A DNA stretch of 8,306 nt from Clostridium sp. CAG:594. GTDB taxonomy: Bacteria; Bacillota_I; Bacilli_A; RF39; UBA660. The first letter of the stretch is position 1. Each line of letters begins with the position of its first letter. The notes under the pieces are model-generated. The model worked only from the letters and a program-made list of their open reading frames with translations. It was not told where the DNA came from and did no database searches. The position numbers and the translations under genes are program-made. The DNA lies in the NCBI GenBank assembly GCA_000434835.1, contig FR881476.1, positions 1 to 8,306 of the forward strand, in the 5' to 3' direction. Below, one piece after another: positions 1 to 6,102 of the stretch.

Positions 1-932
1 TTAAAACTAATGATGATAAAGCAATAATTTCATCATCTATAGAATTCTTAAAAAAAGATAAGGAGTTTTTAAGTTTAATTAAGTCAAATAATATAGAAGA
101 TATAAAAAGACTTGAAACCTTAAGTAAAGAATTAAGAAAAATAAATGATGATTTTGAGTTATACAAAAAAATAAATCATGTAAATAGTACTAATGGAGTG
201 GGCTTAATTAGTAATATTATAGTTAGAAATTTTGATGCTATATTTAAAGATAAAGAAAATAAAATAGCGATAAATAAAAAACTTAATGACATATTTTTTG
301 TTCCAGAATATGATTATGTAGGTTTGTTTAATTTGTTATTTCAAAATAAAAACTTAAGCGATAGTTCTAAGTTAAAGATATTTTTTAATATTTCTTCCTT
401 ATTAAAAGAACTTTATACTCAAAGTAATGATATTAATGTACTAAATAAAATAAATAATATAAATAAATCATTAGAAAAAGTTCAAGAAAATAGTTTGTTT
501 AAAAGAAAAAGAAAAAACGATTTATATGAACTTGTATTCGGAAAAGAACAAATTAATAAAAATGTTAATATATTTGATTTATTATATGATTTTGGAGATT
601 TTAAAAATAATAATATTATTTCAAATGATAAAGAAGATGTTAACTTACTTAAAGAATTAGTTAGTGAAAGTGGACCTTTTAATGGTCTTAGTTTTGATTA
701 TATAGCTAAGGTATTATATAGCTTTATAGTATTAAATAATAGAGCTTTTGATATAATGAGTGATAAAGATGGTTATGCGTTTAAAGATTTAAGCCCAATT
801 TCAGAAATTGTAAAAAGAAGAACTTATGATGGAGAAAATGCTGATAATGTAATTTTAAATCTAGCAAGTGGTAAAACTTTAATTACGTTTAATGAACAAA
901 CATCAAACGATAAAGAAAGGAAAGGAATGTAA
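1..932 (+). CDS. Unrecognised protein, C-terminal part (5' end outside window)
   Basis: The reading frame is open from base 3 to the TAA at 930-932, and no ATG occurs in frame in the first 200 bases. The gene therefore almost certainly starts upstream of the window. The GTG at 198 is an internal valine codon with no Shine-Dalgarno site before it. About 309 residues are visible. They are rich in Lys, Asn, Asp and Ile, with no signal peptide, no membrane segment and no motif I recognise. Short charged helical stretches dominate, and a basic patch (FKRKRK) lies roughly two fifths of the way through. It is not the C-terminus of SMC, which often precedes ftsY: the SMC ABC signature and Walker B region are absent. 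The stop codon lies only two bases before the ftsY start, so the two are very probably co-transcribed and translationally coupled. Function unknown. Confidence 0.75.
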   Translation, partial: KTNDDKAIISSSIEFLKKDKEFLSLIKSNNIEDIKRLETLSKELRKINDDFELYKKINHVNSTNGVGLISNIIVRNFDAIFKDKENKIAINKKLNDIFFVPEYDYVGLFNLLFQNKNLSDSSKLKIFFNISSLLKELYTQSNDINVLNKINNINKSLEKVQENSLFKRKRKNDLYELVFGKEQINKNVNIFDLLYDFGDFKNNNIISNDKEDVNLLKELVSESGPFNGLSFDYIAKVLYSFIVLNNRAFDIMSDKDGYAFKDLSPISEIVKRRTYDGENADNVILNLASGKTLITFNEQTSNDKERKGM

Positions 933-934
933 TA

Positions 935-1906
935 ATGGGATTATTTGACAAAATAAAAAATGTTTTTAAAAAAGAAGAAAAAAGTATAAATACGTATGAA
1001 AAAGGTCTTTCTAAGACAAGAAAAAGTTTTGTTAATAAATTAGCAAACTTATCCAAGGAATATGGTGAAATTAATGATAATTATTTTGAAGAGTTAGAAG
1101 AGCTTTTAATTAATGCGGATATTGGTGTTAATACCGTTATGGATTTTATGGATAAATTGCAAGAAAGAGTTAGTAAAGAAAAAATTACTAATCCAGAAGA
1201 ATTAACTGAGATAATAGTTGATGAATTATTTATAATATATGTAAATGATGATATTTTAACTAACAAAATTAATTATAATCCAAACGGACCAACGGTTATT
1301 TTATTTGTTGGGGTAAACGGAGTTGGTAAAACAACTACTATTGCAAAGCTAGCTTCTAAGTATAAAAAAGAAGGCAAGAAAGTACTTTTAGTTGCAGCGG
1401 ATACCTTTCGTGCTGGAGCAAAAGAACAGTTAGAATCATGGGGAGAAAAAATAGGCTGCGAGGTCGTAAAAGATGATAATACTAAAGATCCTGCAAGCGT
1501 TGTTTATAAAGGATTAGAAAAAGCCGTGCAAGATAAATATGATATGGTTTTAATTGATACAGCAGGTAGACTTCAAAACAAAGTTAACTTAATGAAGGAG
1601 TTAGAAAAAATAAATAACGTTGGAAATAAGATAATAGAAGGCGCACCACATGAAACGTTCTTGGTAGTAGATGCAACAACTGGTCAAAATGGTATTAGTC
1701 AAGCTAAATCATTTAAAGAAATAACTAATCTAACTGGTATAGTATTAACTAAATTAGATGGAACTGCAAAAGGTGGAATTGTCCTTGCAATAAAAGATGA
1801 AGTAGGAGTTCCAGTAAGATATATTGGTTTAGGAGAAAAAGAAGAAGACTTGCAAGACTTTGACATAGAAAAATATATATATGGTTTATTTAAGGATATG
1901 ATGTAA
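935..1906 (+). CDS. ftsY: Signal recognition particle receptor FtsY
   Basis: FtsY is the membrane-associated SRP receptor GTPase. It docks Ffh-ribosome-nascent chain complexes at the SecYEG translocon. The 323-residue product begins MGLFDKIKNVFKKEE, an amphipathic basic start as in other Gram-positive FtsY proteins that lack the long acidic A domain of E. coli. The N domain helices span about 25-110. The G domain shows the P-loop GVNGVGKTT at 126-134, the SRP-GTPase box around AADTFRAGAKEQL (154-166), DTAGR at 208-212, TKLD at 272-275 and the closing GLGEKEEDLQDF near 298-309. All catalytic motifs are intact and the length is normal for a Bacilli FtsY. The ATG at 935 follows a purine-rich ribosome site (GGAAAGG, about 918-925). 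It lies two bases after the upstream gene and one base before ylxM, so it sits inside an operon. Confidence 0.98.
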   Translation: MGLFDKIKNVFKKEEKSINTYEKGLSKTRKSFVNKLANLSKEYGEINDNYFEELEELLINADIGVNTVMDFMDKLQERVSKEKITNPEELTEIIVDELFIIYVNDDILTNKINYNPNGPTVILFVGVNGVGKTTTIAKLASKYKKEGKKVLLVAADTFRAGAKEQLESWGEKIGCEVVKDDNTKDPASVVYKGLEKAVQDKYDMVLIDTAGRLQNKVNLMKELEKINNVGNKIIEGAPHETFLVVDATTGQNGISQAKSFKEITNLTGIVLTKLDGTAKGGIVLAIKDEVGVPVRYIGLGEKEEDLQDFDIEKYIYGLFKDMM

Positions 1907-1907
1907 T

Positions 1908-2204
1908 ATGAACGAAAGAGATTATTTAATTATTTTATACGATTATTATGGTGATTTATTAAGTGTTGATAATAGAAGGTATTTTGAGGATTATTACTTT
2001 GATAATTTGTCACTTGCAGAAATAGCGCAAAATGATAATGTAAGTAGAAATAACGTTCATAAGCACTTAAAAAGCTGTGAAGAAAAACTATTATTTTATG
2101 AAGAAAAGTTAGGCTTATATAAAAAAGATAAATTGTTAAAACAAAAAGTTAATGACATAAAAGACGAAAATATGCGTAAACTAATAGAAGAAATATTGAA
2201 ATAA
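1908..2204 (+). CDS. ylxM: YlxM/UPF0122 family helix-turn-helix protein
   Basis: This is a 98-residue protein of the YlxM (UPF0122) family, small HTH proteins resembling sigma-70 region 4 that are encoded with ftsY and ffh in Bacillota. The family is thought to act with the signal recognition particle; studies in streptococci place YlxM as an SRP accessory that affects Ffh GTPase activity. Family hallmarks are visible: a helical start with DYYGDLLS (12-19), then RRYFEDYY (23-30), then the HTH around LSLAEIAQNDNVSRNNVHK (34-52), then a Glu/Lys-rich C-terminal helix. The residue usually Gln in the SRQAV turn is Asn here (SRNNV), a mild divergence. The start at 1908 is one base after the ftsY stop, so translation is probably coupled. 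The 3' end carries the -35 box of the next promoter. Confidence 0.93.
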   Translation: MNERDYLIILYDYYGDLLSVDNRRYFEDYYFDNLSLAEIAQNDNVSRNNVHKHLKSCEEKLLFYEEKLGLYKKDKLLKQKVNDIKDENMRKLIEEILK

Positions 2205-2223
2205 AATTAAAACGTGGTATAAT
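2196..2223 (+). promoter_or_regulatory. Vegetative (sigma-A type) promoter with extended -10
   Basis: TTGAAA at 2196-2201 and TATAAT at 2218-2223 are separated by 16 bases. TGG immediately before the -10 box makes it a full TGnTATAAT extended -10. The -35 box overlaps the last codons of ylxM. The predicted start near 2230 gives a leader of about 33 bases before the small gene at 2263, showing that this gene is transcribed separately from the ftsY-ylxM unit, perhaps in addition to read-through. Confidence 0.8.
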
Positions 2224-2262
2224 TAATCTAGAATAAAAATAATAAAAAGGAGTTAAAGATAA

Positions 2263-2484
2263 ATGGCAACTAAAAAAGAAACAGCAAAAAAGACTGTTAA
2301 AAAAAGTTCTAATCCAGTTGGAAGACCAAAAAAGAAATATGGTGCTGAAACATTAATGGATAATAAAAAAAGCTTTAAAGTAAACAATAATAATATTGTT
2401 TTTGATAAGTATGCAGATGCACTTATACTAATGGCAGTAATACTTATAGTAGCATGCATAGTTTTATATTTAGCAGTTAAATAA
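2263..2484 (+). CDS. Small single-pass membrane protein with Lys-rich tail and AT-hook-like motif
   Basis: This 73-residue protein is not one I recognise. Residues 1-25 are strongly basic (MATKKETAKKTVKKSSNP, then VGRPKKK at 19-25). A polar linker occupies 26-50, and one hydrophobic helix follows at about 51-72 (ADALILMAVILIVACIVLYL). It ends almost directly after the helix. By the positive-inside rule the basic tail should be cytosolic (N-in). GRPKK resembles the core of DNA-minor-groove-binding AT-hooks, but such short motifs also arise in low-complexity Lys-rich tails, so DNA binding is only inference. The start is supported by AAGGAG about 10 bases upstream. The gene has its own promoter and terminator and splits the usually adjacent ylxM and ffh genes. 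The shape resembles the basic tail and membrane anchor of the PrsA-like protein at 6101-7354. Confidence 0.85.
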   Translation: MATKKETAKKTVKKSSNPVGRPKKKYGAETLMDNKKSFKVNNNNIVFDKYADALILMAVILIVACIVLYLAVK

Positions 2485-2499
2485 TATATAAGCTAATCA

Positions 2500-2526
2500 A
2501 AACTGGACTTAGGTCTAGTTTTTTTG
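2500..2526 (+). terminator. Rho-independent terminator after the small membrane protein gene
   Basis: AACTGGAC (2501-2508) pairs with GTCTAGTT (2513-2520) to form an 8-bp stem including one G·U pair, with a TTAG loop. A run of T residues follows to 2525. It lies 16 bases after the stop codon at 2484 and separates this gene from ffh. Confidence 0.8.
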
Positions 2527-2532
2527 TATAAT
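2504..2532 (+). promoter_or_regulatory. Possible ffh promoter overlapping the terminator
   Basis: TATAAT at 2527-2532 is a perfect -10 box. A weak -35 (TGGACT, four of six matches) sits 17 bases upstream at 2504-2509, inside the terminator stem. The predicted start near 2539 would leave only about 11 bases before the ffh ATG and would clip the Shine-Dalgarno site. It may therefore be fortuitous, with ffh instead relying on read-through. Confidence 0.35.
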
Positions 2533-2537
2533 AAAAA

Positions 2538-2545
2538 AAGGTGAT
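2538..2545 (+). promoter_or_regulatory. ffh Shine-Dalgarno site that fixes the start
   Basis: AAGGTGAT is a strong anti-16S match ending four bases before the ATG at 2550. The in-frame GTG at 2541 lies inside this site and so cannot be the start. The usual Ffh N-terminus also begins at the later Met. Confidence 0.75.
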
Positions 2546-2549
2546 AGAT

Positions 2550-3857
2550 ATGTTTGAAAGTTTAACTGAAAAATTAGAAAATGCTATAAATAAGATAAAA
2601 GGTTACGGAACCATAACAGAAGATAATATAAGTGATGCTATGCGTGAAGTAAGACTTGCTCTATTAGAAGCAGATGTTAACTATAAAGTAGTAAAAGAAT
2701 TTACTAATAAAGTAAAAGAAAAGGCACTTGGTGAAGAAGTTAAAAAGTCTTTAAAACCAGGGGATGTATTCTTAAAAATATTAAAGGATGAATTATTAGA
2801 ATTACTAGGTGACGGAAATTCTAGTCTTGATTTGTCTTCTAATCCTAGCATAATAATGCTAGTTGGTCTTCAAGGTAGTGGTAAAACAACAACGATTGGA
2901 AAACTAGCTAATTTACTTAGAAAGAAAAAAGGTAAAAAGCCTCTTTTAATCGCAGCTGATGTATACCGTCCAGCAGCAATAGACCAATTAAAACAACTTG
3001 GACGTGAACTTAACATAGAAGTTTATGAAGAAGGACAAAACGATGCTGTTAAAATCGCAGAAAATGGTGTTAATTATGCTAAAGAAAAGGGCTATGACTT
3101 AGTCTTAATTGATACTGCAGGACGTCTCCACGTAGATGAAAAGTTGATGGATGAACTTAAGAGCATTAATGAAAAAGTAAATCCAAGTGAGATAATTTTA
3201 GTAATAGATGCGATGATAGGTCAAGATGCTATAAACGTTATAAATGGATTTAACGATAAACTTCCTCTTACTGGAACAATATTAACAAAGATGGATGGTG
3301 ACACTAAAGGTGGTGTAGCCCTTTCTGCAAGACATTTAACAGGTGTTCCAATTAAGTTTATTGGTACATCTGAAAAGTTAGATGGTTTAACTGAATTTGA
3401 ACCAGAAAGAATGGTCTCCAGAATCTTAGGTAATGGTGACATTATGTCAATTATAGAAAAGGCTGAAAGTGTAATTGATGAAAAAGAAGCTATGACAACT
3501 GCTAAAAAAATACAGGCTGGAAAAATGGACTTGGAAGACTTTTTATCTCAATTAAAACAAATTAAGAAATTAGGACCATTAGAAAACTTACTTAAATTAC
3601 TTCCAGGAGCTAGAAAGATGGGACTTAATAACATAAGTATAGACCCTAAGCAATTTGCAAGGTTAGAAGCTATTATATCTTCTATGACTATAAAAGAAAG
3701 GAAAAATCCAGATATAATAAAGTCATCTAGAAAACAAAGAATAGCAAATGGTAGTGGTACTAGTGTGCAAGAAGTTAACAAACTATTAAATCAGTTTGAT
3801 CAAATGAAGAAAATGATGAAGATGATGAAAAGCGGCAACTTTAAAATGCCTTTTTAG
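2550..3857 (+). CDS. ffh: Signal recognition particle protein Ffh (SRP54)
   Basis: Ffh is the GTPase of the signal recognition particle. It binds signal sequences and SRP RNA, then pairs with FtsY at the membrane. The 435-residue product has the complete order. The N domain covers about 1-95 and includes MREVRLALLEADVN at 31-44. The G domain has GLQGSGKTT at 106-114, AADVYRPAAIDQL at 135-147, DTAGR at 188-192 and TKMD at 246-249. The GDI-M linker follows from about 295. The Met-rich M domain includes SSRKQRIANGSGTS at 392-405 (the RNA-binding helix-turn-helix) and MKKMMKMMK near the end (419-427). The C-terminus is short, ending FKMPF. Starting at the ATG of 2550 gives the conventional MFESLTEKLE opening; an upstream in-frame GTG would add three residues but lies in the ribosome site. 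rpsP, its usual downstream partner, is missing here. No clear terminator follows the TAG. Confidence 0.98.
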   Translation: MFESLTEKLENAINKIKGYGTITEDNISDAMREVRLALLEADVNYKVVKEFTNKVKEKALGEEVKKSLKPGDVFLKILKDELLELLGDGNSSLDLSSNPSIIMLVGLQGSGKTTTIGKLANLLRKKKGKKPLLIAADVYRPAAIDQLKQLGRELNIEVYEEGQNDAVKIAENGVNYAKEKGYDLVLIDTAGRLHVDEKLMDELKSINEKVNPSEIILVIDAMIGQDAINVINGFNDKLPLTGTILTKMDGDTKGGVALSARHLTGVPIKFIGTSEKLDGLTEFEPERMVSRILGNGDIMSIIEKAESVIDEKEAMTTAKKIQAGKMDLEDFLSQLKQIKKLGPLENLLKLLPGARKMGLNNISIDPKQFARLEAIISSMTIKERKNPDIIKSSRKQRIANGSGTSVQEVNKLLNQFDQMKKMMKMMKSGNFKMPF

Positions 3858-3879
3858 CGAATAATTAAACTATAACCTA

Positions 3880-3909
3880 TTCAAACATTTAAATTACTCA
3901 TACTATAAA
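3880..3909 (+). promoter_or_regulatory. Promoter candidate for the CotD-like gene; contains CATACTATA
   Basis: The 71-base gap holds CATACTATA at 3899-3907, which fits the sigma-K -10 pattern CATANNNTA known from spore-forming Bacillota. It has no AC element 16-17 bases upstream. The same stretch can also be read as a weak vegetative promoter: TTCAAA at 3880-3885, 18 bases, TATAAA at 3904-3909. Either reading gives a leader of roughly 13-16 bases. Which sigma factor is used cannot be settled by eye. Confidence 0.45.
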
Positions 3910-3928
3910 GTAGGTAAGGGGGATTTAA

Positions 3929-4201
3929 ATGTTTTTTAATAATAACAAATGTTGTCAAAACGCATGGCAACAAGAATGCTGCATGAGTCAAGATCCATGC
4001 ATGTGTGATCCAATAGTAGAACAACCGGTAGAAAGATGTATAGAAAGAAATATTTGTCATAAGGTCGAACACGTATGTCCTATTCATACAAAAATAATAA
4101 ACAATCACATAATAGAACACACTTATAGACCAGAATATACTTGTTCTGAAGAAAACGTAGTAACTAACATAGATCCAGGCTGCTGCGGGCAAAAATTTTA
4201 A
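3929..4201 (+). CDS. CotD-like Cys/His-rich spore coat protein
   Basis: This is a 90-residue protein with 12 Cys and 5 His, no membrane segment and no signal peptide. The N-terminal 45 residues carry paired and spaced cysteines: CC at 8-9, CC at 17-18, CMC at 24-26, then C37 and C43. Residues 46-84 show the pattern V-x-H-V-x-P-x-HT-x4-N-H-x3-H-x-Y-x-P (from VEHVCPIHT and NNHIIEHTYRP). This resembles the conserved core of the CotD inner-coat family (B. subtilis: HPQHTTNVNHQHFQH and onwards). A second CC lies near the end (85-86). CotD proteins are made in the mother cell and cross-linked into the coat; the Cys and His could equally bind metal. A strong AAGGGGG ribosome site at 3916-3922 supports the start. 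It sits alone between ffh and a terminator. The family call is from pattern memory, not a search. Confidence 0.7.
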   Translation: MFFNNNKCCQNAWQQECCMSQDPCMCDPIVEQPVERCIERNICHKVEHVCPIHTKIINNHIIEHTYRPEYTCSEENVVTNIDPGCCGQKF

Positions 4202-4226
4202 GGAGATAGGAAATATCTTCTTTTTC
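4200..4226 (+). terminator. Rho-independent terminator of the CotD-like gene
   Basis: GGAGATA (4202-4208) pairs with TATCTTC (4214-4220) across a five-base GGAAA loop, with one G·U pair and outer A-T pairs, followed by TTTTT. The hairpin begins on the stop codon itself. Confidence 0.8.
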
Positions 4227-4259
4227 TATGCATAAAAATAAATATTTATAATAAAAATG

Positions 4260-4268
4260 TGTTATAAT
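4260..4268 (+). promoter_or_regulatory. Extended -10 promoter for the 235-residue protein
   Basis: TGTTATAAT at 4260-4268 is a full extended -10 (TGnTATAAT). No good -35 is present at 16-18 bases, which extended -10 promoters can tolerate. The predicted start near 4275 gives a leader of about 24 bases. Confidence 0.65.
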
Positions 4269-4298
4269 TAAATTAATTGAGATTTAGGAGATAAAAAG

Positions 4299-5006
4299 AT
4301 GGGAAAAGATAATAATTTAACTGCAATATATAAAATTCTAGAAAATAAAATAATGAATTCTTCAGAATATAATAAGTTTTTACACGACGTTATAACGAAG
4401 AAAACACTTGGTATTAAAACTGACAAAATTGAAGATTTTGAACAATTATTAGATTTTAATTTAGATGATTTATCAGATGTTTTTAATAATGAAAACTTAC
4501 CTTGGTATGAAGAGCGTTTTCATGAGTTTATTACTGAAGCTACAAAAGATGAAGATATTATGCAGACAATTATTAATAATGGAATTATAGAAACTAAGTA
4601 TGGTAATCCAGAAAGAAGAAAGATAAATGATTATACATTAAATGATATGATGTTTAAAATACTTCAAGGAGTATTTTCTTCAGAAGTGCTTCTTTTATCC
4701 GTTAGTGACAAAAATGCTTTAAAATATAGATTTGATGTTATAAAAGAAGATGAAATGAATTTTGATGATTTCAAACAATTAATTGAAAAAATATATTTAG
4801 ATTCAAAAGATTTAAACGATATAGAAAGAGTAAAAGATGTATTAAAAGCTAACGTTGGTGAGTTAAAACCATACATAGCAGTTGGTATTCAAAAGCAAAT
4901 AAATGAAATTTCAAATTCTAAAGACGGAACTTTCGAAGAATTTGATAAACTTTATAAAACGTTAGTTAACGATGTATTGGAAATCGATAAAGCAAAAACA
5001 ATGTAA
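4299..5006 (+). CDS. Unrecognised cytosolic protein, 235 residues
   Basis: I do not recognise this family. The product is acidic and largely helical by composition, with many Asp, Glu, Lys, Asn and Ile residues. It has no cysteine, no signal peptide and no membrane helix. Possible landmarks are LPWYEERFHEFITEA at about 67-81, with the only Trp, and a short hydrophobic block FSSEVLLLSVS near 126-136. A C-terminal charged helix ends DVLEIDKAKTM. There is no obvious nucleotide-binding, HTH or metal motif. The ATG at 4299 is preceded by TTAGGAG with eight bases of spacing. The gene has its own extended -10 promoter and lies between two terminated or promoter-bounded units, so it looks monocistronic. 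Composition matches its neighbours, giving no sign of recent transfer. Confidence 0.88.
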   Translation: MGKDNNLTAIYKILENKIMNSSEYNKFLHDVITKKTLGIKTDKIEDFEQLLDFNLDDLSDVFNNENLPWYEERFHEFITEATKDEDIMQTIINNGIIETKYGNPERRKINDYTLNDMMFKILQGVFSSEVLLLSVSDKNALKYRFDVIKEDEMNFDDFKQLIEKIYLDSKDLNDIERVKDVLKANVGELKPYIAVGIQKQINEISNSKDGTFEEFDKLYKTLVNDVLEIDKAKTM

Positions 5007-5022
5007 AAAAATGTAAAACATC

Positions 5023-5052
5023 TTGATATTATAATGACACTTGTTGTATACT
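5023..5052 (+). promoter_or_regulatory. Promoter of rpoZ (and probably recX)
   Basis: TTGATA at 5023-5028 and TATACT at 5047-5052 are 18 bases apart, a good vegetative promoter. The predicted start near 5059 gives a short leader of about 16 bases containing the Shine-Dalgarno site. Confidence 0.7.
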
Positions 5053-5062
5053 ATATGAAGGG

Positions 5063-5070
5063 AAGGTGAT
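5063..5070 (+). promoter_or_regulatory. rpoZ Shine-Dalgarno site that fixes the start
   Basis: AAGGTGAT ends four bases before the GTG at 5075, the same geometry as at ffh. The in-frame GTG at 5066 is part of this site and so is not the start. Confidence 0.7.
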
Positions 5071-5074
5071 ATTA

Positions 5075-5269
5075 GTGATTTATCCATCAATAGATAAACT
5101 ACTTACAAAGGTTGGTTCTAAGTACTTACTTGTTCATGTTGCAGCAAGAAGAGCTAAAGAAATAGCAGAAACTGGACATTTACAAATGCCAGAATCAAAA
5201 TATAAGTGTTCTAAGAACATTGGTAGAGCACTAGAAGAAGTGATGGAAGACTTAATACAAGTAAAATAG
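5075..5269 (+). CDS. rpoZ: DNA-directed RNA polymerase omega subunit
   Basis: Omega clamps the C-terminal part of the beta' subunit and aids RNA polymerase assembly. The 64-residue product shows the family order. An N-terminal YPSIDKLL (3-10) corresponds to the PSID-L of Bacillota omegas. SKYLLVHVAARRAKEI (15-30) is the core helix with its RRA signature. KNIGRALEEV (47-56) is the second conserved helix. The length is close to that of B. subtilis omega. The start is GTG at 5075, giving MIYPSID, which aligns with known N-termini; the GTG at 5066 is inside the ribosome site. recX follows after 33 bases with no terminator hairpin between, so the two probably share a transcript. In many Bacillota rpoZ lies beside gmk and priA, so pairing with recX is a different arrangement. 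Confidence 0.94.
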   Translation: MIYPSIDKLLTKVGSKYLLVHVAARRAKEIAETGHLQMPESKYKCSKNIGRALEEVMEDLIQVK

Positions 5270-5302
5270 TATTATGTTTTTTTTCTTATACGGAGGTATT
5301 TT

Positions 5303-6073
5303 ATGAAAATACTAAAATTCAAAAAACAATCAAAAGATAAATATAAGTTATATTTAGATAATAATAGTGATATAACTTTATATGAAGATGTAATAATAAA
5401 AAATAATCTTTTAATAACAAAAGAAATATCAGATGAATTACTAGAGGCTTTAAAAAAACAAAATAACGATATTTATGCTTACACATTAGCATTAGGTTAT
5501 ATCTCGGTTAAAATGAGAAGCATAAAAGAAATAAATGATTATTTAATAAAAAAAGGGTTTAATAATTTAGTAGCAAGCAAAGTATCAGAAAGACTTATTA
5601 AAGAAGGCTATTTAAATGATTTAAAATATGCAAAGTCATTCATTAACGATAGTATGAATTTAACAAATAAAGGACCTTTAAAAATTAAGATGGAGTTAAT
5701 AAAGTACGGAGTTAATAAAGATATAATTGAAAGTGAAATAGCACTAATAGATCAAAGAAAAGTAGAAGAAAAATTAAATAAGCTAATTGATAAGGAATTA
5801 AAAATTAAAAAGGGTAGTCAAAATGCTATTAAAATAAAAATAATTAATCACTTTGTTAATTTGGGATATTCTAAAGATTTAGTAACAAGTATATTGATGA
5901 GTAAAGAAATAACATCAGATAAATCAAAACTTAAAAAGGATTATGCAAAATTATATAATAAGTATAAAGTAAAATATAACGGACAAGAACTTTTATATTT
6001 TATATCACAAAAACTATATTCTAAAGGATATACTGCATCTGATATAAAAGAAGTATTAAAAGAAGAAAATTAA
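5303..6073 (+). CDS. recX: Recombination regulator RecX
   Basis: RecX binds RecA filaments and modulates strand exchange and the SOS response. The 256-residue product has the three-helix RecX repeats. The region from about 55 to 110 contains YAYTLALGYISVKMRSIKEI and then a YLIKKGF turn and RLIKEGYLNDLKYAKSFI. The second repeat around 115-135 has KGPLKIKMELIKYGV, matching the family's GP-x-I-x-xELxxKGI signature. Further repeats follow to the C-terminus (HFVNLGYSKDLV near 187-198 and SQKLYSKGYTASDI near 235-248). The length is close to B. subtilis RecX and longer than the E. coli form, as is usual in Bacilli. A GGAGG site lies six bases before the ATG. Transcription is likely from the rpoZ promoter and ends at the shared hairpin after the stop. 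Confidence 0.93.
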   Translation: MKILKFKKQSKDKYKLYLDNNSDITLYEDVIIKNNLLITKEISDELLEALKKQNNDIYAYTLALGYISVKMRSIKEINDYLIKKGFNNLVASKVSERLIKEGYLNDLKYAKSFINDSMNLTNKGPLKIKMELIKYGVNKDIIESEIALIDQRKVEEKLNKLIDKELKIKKGSQNAIKIKIINHFVNLGYSKDLVTSILMSKEITSDKSKLKKDYAKLYNKYKVKYNGQELLYFISQKLYSKGYTASDIKEVLKEEN

Positions 6074-6102
6074 AAAAGGCTTAAAATTAAAAGCCTTTTT
6101 TT
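6072..6102. terminator. Bidirectional terminator between recX and the PrsA-like gene
   Basis: A-tract plus GGCTT (6078-6082) pairs with AAGCC (6091-6095) plus T-tract over an eight-base AT loop. The flanking A and T runs extend the stem and give a U-tract on both strands. It overlaps both stop codons and serves both convergent genes in a 27-base gap. Confidence 0.9.

Noticed and set aside
198..932. A separate 244-residue gene starting at the GTG of 198
   Set aside because: The frame is open all the way back to base 3 and there is no ribosome site before 198, so this is the inside of a gene cut by the window edge.
1081..1266. Minus-strand frame inside ftsY, and similar ones inside ffh (3221-3442, 3548-3781) and the 235-residue gene (4664-4876)
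   Set aside because: All lie within strongly recognised or well-supported genes and lack start signals.
2253..2459. 68-residue hydrophobic minus-strand frame opposite the small membrane protein gene
   Set aside because: It is antisense to a gene with a good promoter, ribosome site and terminator; no signals of its own are seen.
3881..4192. 103-residue minus-strand frame opposite the CotD-like gene
   Set aside because: It mirrors the Cys/His-rich gene, has no ribosome site or promoter, and its composition is that of an antisense shadow.
5007..5022. Possible terminator ATGTAAAACAT after the 235-residue gene
   Set aside because: The stem is only four weak base pairs and no T-run follows.
5270..5302. 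T-run between rpoZ and recX as a terminator
   Set aside because: There is no hairpin upstream of the T-run, so read-through into recX is more likely.
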